A DNA stretch of 64,000 nucleotides from Pyxicephalus adspersus. Lineage: Eukaryota > Chordata > Amphibia > Anura > Pyxicephalidae. This document shows, piece after piece, positions 1-13,600 of the stretch. The DNA lies in NCBI RefSeq assembly GCF_032062135.1, contig NC_092860.1, positions 65,608,263 to 65,672,262 of the forward strand, given 5' to 3'. Under the pieces are notes generated by a model, which made no database searches, was not told where the DNA came from, and was given only the letters and a program-made list of their open reading frames with translations. A program made the position numbers and the translations under genes. Positions within the stretch are counted from its first letter, which is position 1. Each line of letters starts with the position of its first letter.

Positions 1-2431
1 ACATCACTAAGCATGCCCATCTATAGGTTCTCTATGTATTTACTCTTTTTACAGACCACCTGTTTAATGCAAACCATGGTGACTGGGTTTCAATCCCTGT
101 ATTGCATGGATGAAACAGTGGCCACAGTCAGATAAAACTGTGTCATGGATGCGAGACTAACAATGATAAAATAATGGATGTTGCAGAATATTAGATTGCA
201 GGTGGGAAATTAATTAATAGGACTTTTAAGGCATCAAAATATACCATATACCACATCATTAAAATGCTAGCAAACTTTGTTACAAAAAACTTTGAGGGTG
301 GCCCTGACGCTGTGTCCTACTCCCTTGGTCATTTTATCTGTGTACATGGGCACGATTTGAGGACAGGGCATATCCTGGTCGAATCATTATATGTATAGGA
401 ATTTTTGTATATATTTTGAAAGGCAATACATGGGGAGTGTATATATTGTTAATGTTTAAATGATGTTTGTAACTATAGATCTTGTCACTGTTATTTCCTG
501 AAAGCAGACCAAGTATTACTAAAACATGTTGAACTGAACATATATAAGACCATGGAAATTACATATAATTGATTTGCAGCTGTAACTACTGGTTTTATTC
601 ATATGATTATCATTTTGTTATTGTGTTACATTGTAATGTGGTTTTAAGTTTTGTATAACATATTAAAGGTTGGTGGCAGTTTAATGATGTGGTGTGTATA
701 TATTGATGCCTTAAAAGTCCCATTAATTAAAATTTAGCTATATATGGACATATTTGGAATGTGGCATAATTTTTAAATAAGTGATAGGGAAAGAGCTCAA
801 TATTATATAAATACATTTTAATTCACATCTTTTTATAACAGGTTATCTTCTGATGACCAAAATCTGTGCATAGGGGGGAAAAAAGGGGATGTGTTCAGTA
901 CAGGGGGCTACACAGTGGCATGAGCCAGTTTTCAAAGGCTATGAACTGAGGGGATGTGTTTAGAATGCTTAATATAAATCAAAAGAGCAGCAGTAATGGG
1001 AGACTTTCATACTAGGGTTATCAGGCAGGGTATATAGTAGATTCAAATTCTTCTGAATCTCACAGTTTATTTATGGGGGAGGGAGGAGCACAAACTACCA
1101 GAGCCATCTGCTCTACTATGGCACTGTGCCAACACTAAGGGCAGGTGAATATGAAGAAAAGGCATCTAAAAAGCAAAATGAACCTTTGTCAAAAATAAGT
1201 AAACACACTGTATCCCAATACAGCGAGAGGTGACAAAGGAGGAGAAATCACCAGGGTAGAAGATAAGGACAGACAGCAGATTTAATTTTACACAGACAAA
1301 AGACAAACAGAATGGGCAGCGGAATCCAGTAAATGGGCTGAAATTCTAACATTAAGTACAAATAACAGTCAACAAGGACCAGCCAGAATGTAGACATGTC
1401 CCACCGCATTCATCAAAGTTTAAATATTGCACTAGATGTGGTCACAAAATCCTGCTTAGAGGTCTCTGCACCGAAATATTCTGTGTAAACCAGCAGATGG
1501 CTCAGGCACAGCCAGAAGTGAAAAAAAAAAAAAAACACTTCAAAAAAACAGGTTGAGAAAACAAAGCTGACCCCTGATTACTGTATTGAAGCAGAGTTTC
1601 TTATATGAAACAAATATGATAACTGATGTGTACATTAAAACAAAGAAATTGCAGGTAATGATGTCTGCAAAAAGAGAGAAATAAGATATCCCATACAGTG
1701 ATGCATGTATAAAGCACTGAGGAATTCCACTCCCCCTCCCAAGAGATCTCCAGAGCTTTCCCAGACTAGAGGCTCAGATTTCACTGGAGCCAAATTAACC
1801 CTTTGTTCAAAAGGTACACTTGATTTACATGAACAAGCTTGTCATAGCAATAACAATAAAAACACTTGCTCATTTTGCTAGTAGTATAATGTTTTAAACA
1901 TATCTTCCCTCTCAAGACATAAAAGCTATTTACTGGCACTATGGTAAAAATGGTTCGCAAACACACCAAAATATTTGTGTACCGAGCTTAATCTGCTGTT
2001 CAGATCTGTAGCAACCATCACAATCAAAACCACCACAGCTTCAAAGGCAGATTTCTATATTGTTCAATGCATTATTTTGATACACGAGTCAGTTTTTCAC
2101 TAGTTCCAAGTTTAAAAAAAATATTCCTAGATTACAGCAGGAGCTGAAGTAGTTAACAGCTACTCAGGAAGCAGTAAATCAGACTAAATCTCCTCCGCCC
2201 TTTCTCAGCCCCCTGTAAGTGTTAGAAAAGGCTGGGGGCTTGCCTCCCCTCCAGGAGAATGAAGTAATTTCCTTTTCCCTGTCTGGCTGGAAAGTGGGGT
2301 GAGGGGTGTTTAAAGCATTAGGGGAGTGGTGAGTAGCAGCAAGCTTGACACATTAGTTTGTTTTTTTGTGTGCTTGAATATGCACAAAGCTTAGATTTAT
2401 GGCAATTTCCACAACATCCCCCACATACACC

Positions 2432-2545
2432 AATATTAAAATTATTATACAGAATTTTTATAGCACCAACATAATATGCAGCGCTGTACATTAAACAGTT
2501 AAATAGGGGTTGCAAATGACAGAAATTCACACAGGAGGAGGAAAG
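2432..2545 (-). mobile_element. L2-like LINE 3' tail fragment
   Basis: It shares TTTTTATAG..CCAACAT, GCGCTGTACATTAAA and AAATAGGGGTTGCAAATGAC with the L2 3' end at 33050-33215, in the opposite orientation. Confidence 0.7.
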
Positions 2546-4221
2546 GCACTGTTGTAGTACAGGTCAACCCCCATACCAGTCAATGAATTGAATGGAGGCC
2601 ATCTAAAAACCAACACTAGTTGAATTAAAAAAAATCAATTTCAGATAAAATACAGAACTCCATTACTGTTTACAACACAGGTCATTCCATCTTTCACAAT
2701 TACTTCCAGAATCAAATAACCAACATGTTCATAATGTGATTATGCAATATTAGCAAACAAGAACTTAAAACACTATTGACCTTCTACAGCCACATAAGTG
2801 GTTCTTTTAACCTGGCTAAACAAAATCAAATGAACAGCCATGAAACTATTATTTTTGTATTCCGTACCCATTACAGGAGTGTTGTGTAGAATTCATTAGT
2901 AAAATATTGGCTTTAGCCAAGACTACCTGTACAATCTATGAAAAAAAAGTGTTTTAAAAGAAAAAAACACACTTCAGAGTAACTGCTATTGTATTGTATG
3001 GCAGATGTATAAGTATCTAATTCAGGGCAGATGAATTTGCACATCATGTGACACCACATGGAGACATCATGCACATCACAGGAGAGACTTCACAGAGTAC
3101 AAAGCAGTGATACCATATCTAATGCTGTCTAACAATTATATGTCAAAAGCAACTCTGAACTTTATAGTAAGTAATAAACTTCAGATGGAAACAATCTTCT
3201 AGCTTCAGTGTCTTAAATCTTGACTCTGCAGTATGCAAAACTAAAGTTCAGTGTCAGTAAAAAAATTGAAGCCAGAGGCAGCCAGGCTACTAGTGTTAAA
3301 CCCGGCCAACACTGATTATCCACAACATTACAGTATTTACAACGTACAGTATTTTGCTTAATAGACAGGATTTGACAACACATATACCCAAAGACAAAGA
3401 ATCATGCTCTAATATGAACTGTGTTCTGCTCTATAGACTTTTGCTTTGGTCAAATCGTATTTTTTATATATGAAACTTTTTTTACTGCAGAAGTTTAAAA
3501 GGTAAGTGGGGAGAAAACAACAAGTATGGATTCAAAACAAAACGTGTGTCCTTCACACTTAACTTGAAACCCTGAAATTAACCTAACCAAGCCTTAGCAC
3601 TTAACAACCCTTATCCTGCTGCCTACTTGCTTCACTTCGCATTGGAATGATACAGTATAAAAAATCCACCACCAATACATTCTTCTAGGGACTTCCAATT
3701 CGTGAACATAGGTTGTCCAGGAGAAAGAAGCATTTATGTTAAAGAGGAAGGGGGCAGTTGAACATTCTGGGAGTTGTGAACTGTCTTTTGGGATATCTAT
3801 TGGTGGAAGGTCTGTGGAAAGTAACCTTCTCAGTTGAACGTTTTAATTACTGTACAGGAAGGAATAAGAATATCAGTAGAACTAGCAGCTTGCAGGGTAA
3901 AAACAACCTCTTAGTTATGAAATCATCTTCTGAATTGACCAAATTCAGTTAGTTTGGGTGACAGATATTCCATTTTTTAACAACCTGCACCTGTTTGAAT
4001 GCAAAAGGTGAGGACAAGGGATGAAAAAATATGTATTCTATCAAAGAACTACAGGTAACCAACTAGACTAACTCCAAATAATAAAAAAAATTGGTTACTT
4101 TCAGGGAACATGTGTTCCATTTTTTTTCTTTAAATGAAACATGAGGTCTAGGAAGTAATAATTAAAAATCACCCGCTATCTTACATAGGAAGTGGCCAAA
4201 ATTTGAGTAAAAAGCACAGAC

Positions 4222-4243
4222 AAAAAAAAAAAAAAAAAAAAAA
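4222..4243. repeat. Poly(A) tract
   Basis: There are 22 consecutive A. No retroelement body was recognised next to it. Confidence 0.9.
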
Positions 4244-6472
4244 GTTCAAACAATGAAATTTTGAGCCTGTGTAAGCAGGACATGACCTTTGAAAGAAAAC
4301 CTAGAACTATCTTCAGGACCAAAAAGCTGTCAGAATATTAAAAGAAAAGGCTCATGAATAGAAATGGTCTGCAATTTAGGTATCCTGAGAGCCAAGATTA
4401 CTGCTATAAATAAAAATATTTTGAGATTATCCAGAAGGGATGAGGAAACAGATATAGTAGTATGCTAGCAAAGTAGTTTGATTTATTTTCATAAATAGCC
4501 AGAGCAACAGTCTTATCTGATCTTTGTAATAATGCCACAATTTTCATTAATACCTGCTGAGGGTCTGCTTTACACCCATTAACTTTTAGCATAAAATTGG
4601 TTACAATTTTATGGCTAAAAAGATAAAAGGTTTTTAAAATGTTCTGCAGCATAAAAAAAGCTGTTTGTATATGTGGTGGCGAGAAAAAAAGACACAAAAA
4701 AGGCAAAGAGTTAGTTAACTAGTCCTCAAAATTGTTTGTAGACTCCTTGCCATTGATCTTTTCCAAAAAATCTACTTCCCAAGCAACGGTTTAAGCCAGG
4801 GTAAAAAGGTTTTTTGCTTCCTTGTCTGAGAGGTGCCAATCAAATGACTGTTTGTATAAAAATCAGAAGGAAAAGCACAGATCCACAGAACAAATAAAGC
4901 AGGGCCAGGTAGAGGTTTGTGTTGTAGGTCAGAAGTTATAACTTGCTGTCCTGCAGCCTCTCAGGAAAAAAAAATTTGTGCAAGTACCATTTAGATGTTG
5001 CAGTGCCTTAGAAAGTGGACAGGTATTCAGGGCTAAAAGATAAAAAAGGTACTAATCGGCTAAATTACCCTTCTATATATTCTCCATACCAAAGTAGGAA
5101 AAAATGATGATGGGCACACTGACTTTCACATGCAGAGCTCAGACAGGGGTGACATTATCCTTCTTCAGACTAGACCTAATATAGAGTGGACCAAATCTTG
5201 CTGCGATTTTCACAGCTGTGTTTGCTATATAGTCTCTTCTAAAAGTTTGGAATACTCTGCTTTTCCTGGGATCTTGGTTGATGAACTCCCCTCTTGCCCA
5301 CCACCACAGAAGGGAGTTGTGAAAAATATATTTTCTTCCTCTTCAAGTCTTTCTTATTCTTCCCATTCTTTAGGCGTTGCACCAAGGGTTTGTGGGAACT
5401 AAAGTAGTCAAAGGACATTTCTTTTGAAATATGGGCATTTTGACGTGTTTTGCTACATGCAGCATCTCAGGGTTTGTTGCTTGCTCAACCACTTCCATAG
5501 ACTTAATGGGAAGGTTTTCCAAATACCTACCAAGTGGATTTATGAGCTGTTGAATAGTATTTAGGCATTTTTACAAACTTTTTTTTCTTTACTCCCCAAG
5601 TTTCACTTTCACAACACTAGAAACCAAACATTTAGTGCTTTTTAACTGTTTAAAAAAAATGGAAAAAAATATATAAAACCTCCCTGTAACCACTCCACAT
5701 GCCCGAGAGTTGAAATTCTGCTCCCAGTACCAACACTGCGACTTGACCATTTGTTTAGGACTTAAACCATTATATTGTTCCCTTGGAACAACAGACAGTA
5801 AGGGCTTTCCTTTTAAAATACCATGACGCAGCAAAGCCTTGCTTTAAAATCACAAAAGATTACAAGGACAGTTTCAACATTGCACACACAGTTTCAACAT
5901 CTGACACAAAAAAGCATACATCTTACATGTAAAAGCTTCTCAAAATCTCAAACCAAAGTCTTAGTTGCAAGACAGCAGAAATTAATGGAAGACTCCATTA
6001 AGTTTATGGATGATTTTTGGAAGAAGCTCATCTAATGTGCAAATATAATAGGAATGTTTTAGATCATTAAAGAAAACAAAGCTTTGAACTTGTTCAGAGC
6101 TGGAATTTTTTTTCTGCTAAAAAACAGCCGATATATATTTAATAACAAGATGTGCAAAAACCCAGAAGATTTAGGGCCAGACAAATCCTATGAGCCTGTA
6201 GACTGCAGTACCAAAAGTGGGTTTTCTCCCTCGAGAATAGGCATTTAGGGTTTGATATAAGCACCATTAATATATAAATGGCACATTTAGTGAACATAAT
6301 TATTCACTTTGCAAACGACGAGGCGCTATTTTTCCTAAAGCAAATTTCATGTGTATCAAATTTCACTTTTTAAAAAGTGCAGTAAGTTACACAATGTAAG
6401 TTTAACAAATATAACACTACCTTTTCAATACAAGGTAAAGTTTTTTTTTTCCCATATACACAAACTACTTAC

Positions 6473-6522
6473 AGATGAAGGAAGCCCAGGGGGTATTTTG
6501 CGTACTTTTTTAGGTTGGGTAT
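6473..6522 (-). CDS. tcf3: tcf3 exon 8, basic KKVRK segment
   Basis: The exon is 50 nt, with acceptor CATGCAG and donor GTAAGT. It completes an aspartate codon and encodes TQPKKVRKIPPGLPSS. This stretch is nearly invariant in TCF3, TCF4 and TCF12, where it reads KKVRKVPPGLPSS. The next exon would begin VY... and was not found in 1-6472. Confidence 0.95.
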
Positions 6523-7627
6523 CTGCATGAAATAAAAAACAAAATAGTTAAGAACCCTGTTTTACATTGAAACAACTGGCAACAATACATTGGCAACTTT
6601 GGGAGCCATCACTAAAGACTTGACTTGGTAGAAGTAATAATTGAATACTTTAGTTGGAATAACATAAATCAGAACACTGCAGAAAACAATGGTATGTCTG
6701 ATTAAGAATTGTAAGCTATTGTTGAATATATTTTATTTGAGGGTTATTGTAGGAAATGGTTGAATCAGCAGGGTATTTCTACTTTAAAGTGTACCTAAAC
6801 TTAAAAACTAAAAAACCACAGGAGGTAGTATTAGTTGACAAAAGAGACACGCAGTGTCTACTTTCTCAAAAAAGAAAAACCCACAACTCCCTGGCGGCTT
6901 TTTGTTTAAGCTCAAAACTGTACGGCACATGTCATGCCAACTGCTAGGGACAATGTTACTTGCACGTGCAGGCGTTACATCACCCAATGACAAGAGAATT
7001 ATCGTCTTCACGGAAGTCAGCTGTGAAGCTGGCGATGAGAATGGCACCTTCCATGCATGCAGCGATGACAGGTCCTGGATGACTGTCTGCACGGCTGCAG
7101 GGTGACTGCACAGGTTAAGTATGTACCATAATCAGTAAGTAAGCTCTACAAACTTGTTGATTATGGCAAGCTCACAGCCCACCAACAGTTATAAAGTTTC
7201 ATTTGATCAGTTATAAAACCTTGCTTGCTCTGTGCGAGCTTAAAGTGCAAATATAACCTCTTCATAAGGAGTTATGAAGACTACACAATTATATTAACTT
7301 AAAACAGAATATTTAGATTCTTGCACAGGCTCAACTAAACTAAATAACCAAAACAATCAGATGTCAAATTCTCTTACCCAGATTACCATCTCCTGGGCGC
7401 CGCCGTGTATTGTTTGTGCAAGAGTAAAACTGTGAGCTTCCTTTTCCAGTGGTGGGCGAAAGGGCACTAGAATTATTTATCCCCAGATCCCCCTGCATAA
7501 ATCCAGGCTGCAAAATAATTTAAAAAAAATTAGACGGCAAGGGGAGTCAAAAAAAAAAAAATANNNNNNNNNNNNNNNNNNNNNNNNNNNNNNNNNNNNN
7601 NNNNNNNNNNNNNNNNACACACACACA

Positions 7628-7679
<52 letters not shown>

Positions 7680-10600
7680 TTATAATACACACACAGTACC
7701 TGGTTAATCGCAGGCATTGCAGAATCTCGTCCAAATGCAGAGTATGGCGGCCGCTCATTCTTCCCTAAAATGAAAAACCCAGAAGCCACAATTTACATTT
7801 TTGGTAGATAAAGAATCAGATATACCAATTTTTATTGCTTCTTTATTCATTATGCATAGAAGGATTTTTCACAATCTATGCAAGTCTTACCTACAAGTCC
7901 AGTTGTTAGAAAAGGAGTCGATGACAAACTGCCTTCATGAGATGGAAGATCTCTGGGCTCACCATAATGGGAGGAATCACCATAACTCTGAAATAAAAGT
8001 AGATCAAAAGAAGAAGAAAAAATTAAATACTTTCCATACGCCTATAAAAAAATATTATCACCCTGTAAATCTCTGCACATACTGAGAGAAGGATCCTAAC
8101 ACTAAGCTATTTATTGTGGCCTTGAACCATGCCGTCAACCATGTATCTGTGAACATGTCTACATGAAGAGAGAACAGGACAACTTCATAAGTGGGTGTCA
8201 CGGTGGCTGGCACTCTTGTCTTGCAACACTAACAACTTTTGTTGAAATCGTGGTTAGGACATGGTCTACATATTGAAATGCTCATGGGTTTCCTTGGCCA
8301 TAGACCATGGTAATGATATGCGACAATGAAAAAGATAGGGATGTTCTATTGCAAGCTCTAAAATACAGATCGTGACTGATAGACATCAACTGTATAAATA
8401 AATTAGTTTAGGCTGTTTCTACATGATCCATCAGCAGATTTGTGTTCCTAAACTGGTGATATTGCTTAAATGCAGAATTGTTTAATGGCACAGGTGTTTA
8501 GGACTGGCTATGCAGAATTACAAACCCTTTGCTAAGTTAACAATTCATATTTTTCCTGGGTTATCAAATTTATATTTTTAACTCACTCTTCCTTGATCAA
8601 AAGAAGATCCATTGTGATCACCAGTTCCCCAGGCTGCAGATCCAGGTCTTTCTTCCATACCTAAAAATAAATAAATAAATCACACCATGTACAGATACAT
8701 GCATCAATTGATTAGTCTAAACTAGTAATACTCGGAAAATTCCATACAAACACCAGGCTATAATCGGGCTCATAAACTGGAGTTATAAAACAATATTCAG
8801 TAGATTTTAAAATAAGTGCTGCTTTACCACAGCTATCTTGCCAAATTCCATTATTGTACAACAACACACAGTGTATTTGTACACAGACCTACATCATATA
8901 ACAATTTTGTGCTGCTTCAATAAGCAACAAAATAGAGCCAAAATGATACCTTCTAATTATTGGTTCCATTGTGCTAGCACTACTGCTGCCTTTTTCTGCC
9001 ACTCTAGAGATCTGGTTGCTTAACTGTTATATAATTTACATAATTATGCATATTAATTTCTGCAGGTCATAAATATTCATCAAACTCCCTTGATGAATTG
9101 TGTCTTACAATAGGAGGGAGGAGAAGGAAAAAAACAAAGCTAAAGACCTTAGCAGATAGACACGTAAAAATACATTTAGAGATACACCTGAAATACAAAG
9201 GGCTGTCAGGTACTATGTATAACTGTATAATAAAACTAGCCATAGATAGAATGGTGATGGTGATCAGTAACCTCCCTGTCTACGACAGGCGGTGAGACAT
9301 ATGCTTGTCTGTGACTGCACTGCCAAATCACAAGACACCATGCAATGTGTGTGTGGTACATGTGCAACAACCCAACGGACTCAATCCCTTTTTCTTCATG
9401 GAAAGGGAAATCATTACAGAGATTTCTTAAGTTGGGAAAGTTTCACGATTCCAACAGCTATCACTTCTTTGGTTAGTGCAGATTGCCGGGACTGGAAACA
9501 GACACCCTCCTTACAAACTCTTTTGATCCCTCCAAATCTTACTGTAAAATAAATAGGTCATAGGAGATTACAAACTTGTCTCTTAACAATGCCTTAGCGG
9601 CTTCCTAAGCATGGTGCACTAAAAATATGCAAATAGGGACTTTAGCCATTTCAGTCAGTGCTCTCCCACATGCACAATGCACAAGATACTATTTAAAAAT
9701 GTGGAGGTGGTAAATAATCCATTTAGTAGAGAATGGCATGACTGTACTTTGATATTTATGACAGGTTACCTTTACATTAAATATATGGAGGTTGAATATT
9801 AGGAATATTGAAAAAGTACTGCAACTCATTTTAAATGCAAGCAGTGTAAGTACTTGCATTTGACTTGGTATCAGACCTTTGCAGTCCCTGTAATGCACAA
9901 AAAAGACTGGGAGAGAAAGAAAGAGCTAATCAGATGTGCTGTATTGCAATGTTGATGCATGTTTTTAGGAGGAGGCGGGAGCAGATGAGTTCAGTGCTGC
10001 TTATCTCTTCACTAAATTATCACTGGCTGTGAAACAAAACTTAAAAAGTGTAACTGACCTACAGCCCAGTTCAGCTTTGAAACAGAAATCTAATATATAC
10101 AGTTATATCAGTAAACTAAACCTTTATATTTTCAGTGGAGCTCTAACTCTTAAAAGCAACACCACACCCCTTCCTTAAAGTAATTAACATTATTATATTA
10201 GATACATTACTAACATTACAGTTGTTAACAAGTGGTAGAAGTATAGTTAACCATTTTTAGTGGCTCCCTAAACAATGGTTATCATTGTAACAAATCGGTT
10301 CATTTTTTCTCTTTTTTCCCAGGTATTTGCTTGTAGTATCTGCAGGGTCCAAGAATAGTTAACTGCTGCACCTGCTTACAAAACTTACTTCCACACAAGA
10401 TGTAGCCTGCCATAACCTATCCAGCACAATAGAGCTTAACAGTTAGACAACAAATGCTTTATATAAAAAAAAAAAAATCACAATATATTTTTGCATTTCA
10501 GAAGGGGAAAATGTAAATTAATTTCAGCAATATTTTGCTCAAATGAGTACCTCAAAGTATTATTGATATAAAATCCACATTTACACTTTGATATAAATAT

Positions 10601-13600
10601 TACTTTATTATATAATACAGAGTGGCAGCTGATTGAAGATACAATTAATAGGATATTCACAGAAGGTAATACAGAACACTATTTTTTTCAAACCTAGGTT
10701 GCCAACAAACCATATATTTAGAAACAGGTAGAAATACAAAAAATATAAAGTTGTGTACAATATAGTCAGCCTGTTCATAAATACAAAACATTCGACTTGG
10801 TGGGCCACACGATTACCACAGAGGACACGGTACAGGAAATGATAGCTCATAATATACTTGCCAGAGTCTTTCTGAAGCCCAAAGGAGAAAAATGGTCATA
10901 AAAAGCAGTACAGAAATAAAAGAGGATGTGAATGCTTGGTAAAAAAAATGGCTTCATATTAAATGCATATGTTTTTTGTTTAGTTTTTTTTTTAAGAAAA
11001 AAAAACAAAACAACAAGTGTTATATTATTCATTTTTTTTTTGGTTACCCAAGTTCTTTAAAATGAATTTGGTATTCACCGATATAATCTCCTGCCTTTTC
11101 ACCTATGAGACTTAAACAGCAATGTATGTAAAATATTTAGATTTACCTGATCCACCAAACTGAGTGCTGGCAAGTGTTGTTGGTCTGCTCTTTCCATTAT
11201 TCACAGGCAAAGGGAACATCTGGAAAATAAATATGAACAACATGGCTCTTGAGCATATAATCCACATTACAGATTTAAAATATTATTTTCACTTACATAC
11301 TGCGTCCACGACCTGCTACATTCCATAAAATTTACCCACACATCTCCTTGCAATAATCCCTGGTAGATACCTGCATTTGTAGTTATCGAGGTATTCTCAC
11401 TAGAAAATGAGATTCGTGATACCACAATCATCGGGGCCCTACCAGTTCAAAACAAAGTACACATAAAGTAGAACACACAACATCTACGAAAATGTAAATT
11501 CCACTTTATTGAGGGCTACTTTAGAAACAAATATTCAACCCAAGAGGTTGAATAAAAGGCAGGACCAACACAAGTCCTCATTTACAGTACTTTTTGACTT
11601 TTCATAGGTATTATTACCTTCTATATGACTAAGGTTTCAACATTTAATATAGTGCTGAACACTGTTTAGATCCATTCTTCAAAAAAATTTCAAGGGGATG
11701 GAGCATGCCCAGCACAGACTGACACTAAACAGGGATTAACAGACACGTAAACTACATTAAACACTCTCCCAACAATGTGATCAGCACCATTCGGCCTCCT
11801 GCAAAAAGCATGCTAAATGCAATGAGACCTTTGACAAGAAGTCTCTACTAAGGACATGATGAGCACTAGAAGCACACTTCTAGGGACATGGTGTGTACAT
11901 AGAACTCCCTGCGGTGGAAATCTGTGAATAAAAGGTGCTTGACTGTGGAAACAATGCATCAAAGACCCTGCCTAAGACGTAAAATCTTGCTTCTTTTTCT
12001 GGTATGCATGGAGGTGTAGCCCCACTAATTCTCTTTTATATATATATATTTTTTTATATAAGTTATGAAGGTGAAATACAAATCTATTTAGCATATTTTT
12101 AATTATTGAAATTTCCAAAACCCGATTCCAGCATGATCTTTTGCTTTGGACACTATAAAAGATTGTTTGCTTTGGACACCATAAAAGAATATGAGGTTAT
12201 GCAATAAAATACCAATTTAATGTATACATTCTGGCATTTAAGAATTTACAGGTATAATGCCCTCTGCCAAGGAAAACATTAATTTTTTGGGTGATAATTA
12301 AAACAAAGCAGCAATGAACTTCTTGTTCTCAAACCCCATTGTGAAAAACGAAAGGTTCAGTCTTTCTTTAGTGATTGGAAATCAAATTTAGTTTAGTGTT
12401 CAATCATGATGATTACATGCAAACAGGAACAGTATGTTTATTATCTTTATATTAAAACAGCCAACAAGCAAATATGACTTGTATGTCCTGAAAAAACAGT
12501 CAAGTTACCTGATGCGTATAGAGTCTGTAGTATTTGTTTTGGGCATCTAGGCTTCAATGACCTTTGTTTTCGTTCAACCAGGGTTACACTAGGTGTGACA
12601 AAGTAGTTTTTGTGTTGTGGTTGCAGATAAGAACTATATTGGGGACTTTTATTGAATTGCATTCATGGTTTAGGTTTGGTTATTTGGCTTTGGTTATTTT
12701 GTTGCTGCAATATAGTAATTAATACTAATCTCCCCATACCCTATGCAATGTATCTAATAATGTACTTATATATATATCCATGTTCAGTCTGTGTGACAAC
12801 CATGACTTTCTTCACAGGTATAATGTAGGGAGTAGTTGTAGCCATCCAGACACAGACACGAATTACAGAATATATTATTTTAGTATATAACGTGAAAACA
12901 AAGAAGGATAATAAAAATGAAAAACTAATGCAGACACTACATCTAAGGACTAGGAAATTGCAATATTACATTTATAAGCAGGGGCACAGATTCATTCATA
13001 AGAAATTTCAACGAACATTTACCTCAAAGAACTACAAAATAAGATATGGTTCTAAGTTATGGTCCTCCTGAAGGAATAGACTGTTAATGCCAAAAAAGCT
13101 ACATCTGATACCCAACAGAAGTAAAAGTAATTTTTTTCTGCATATTGCAATTTATATGCAATATTATTTAGTAGCACCATATGAGGGAGCGTAAATGCCC
13201 CATACCCCTGCGGAGATTCCTCCTAGAAACACTGACAAGAACATAGTTAGCACATGGAACAGGGACATGTTTAAGCTAAGTATTCAATCATGGACATTTT
13301 GACTGCACAAATGTTTTTGTCAGGGACAATTTGAACTCAAAAGACATTTTACTGGGACATGCTGAGCAGGTACATGGTAAGCTCGGATCACTGTGCTGGG
13401 CCACGGGGTCCCTCTCCTAGCGTAGGCAGGAAAATGAATCACTGCACTAGACATATGGTTAAATACTAACAGTCCTGAGAGGGTGTCCCACTAAATACAT
13501 GAAACACTCCTATGAACAAGAGTTTACGCATTTTGTCAAGATCGTGCTGGCCACATGTCATCCTAATAGGACCATGCTAAACAAAAAGGATTCTAAGCTA

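Larger units (their letters stand above)
1..6472 (-). other. tcf3: tcf3 intron 8 (partial), no exon found
   Basis: Neither strand shows a convincing E-protein exon or other conserved coding block. Short open frames are AT-rich with no recognisable domain. It contains an L2-like tail at 2432-2545 and a 22-base A run at 4222-4243. The intron continues past the left edge. Confidence 0.6.

Noticed and set aside
5130..5402. A 90-codon plus-strand frame considered as an exon of a gene on the opposite strand
   Set aside because: No splice sites with matching phase and no recognisable domain.
1..6472. Search for tcf3 exon 9 and later exons, including the bHLH exon
   Set aside because: No minus-strand block with the expected VY start or the bHLH signature and flanking splice sites was found. 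They must lie to the left.
7477..7789. Open frames with repeated VCVCVC
   Set aside because: They are translations of the CA/TA microsatellite and the N gap, overlapping real tcf3 exons in part.
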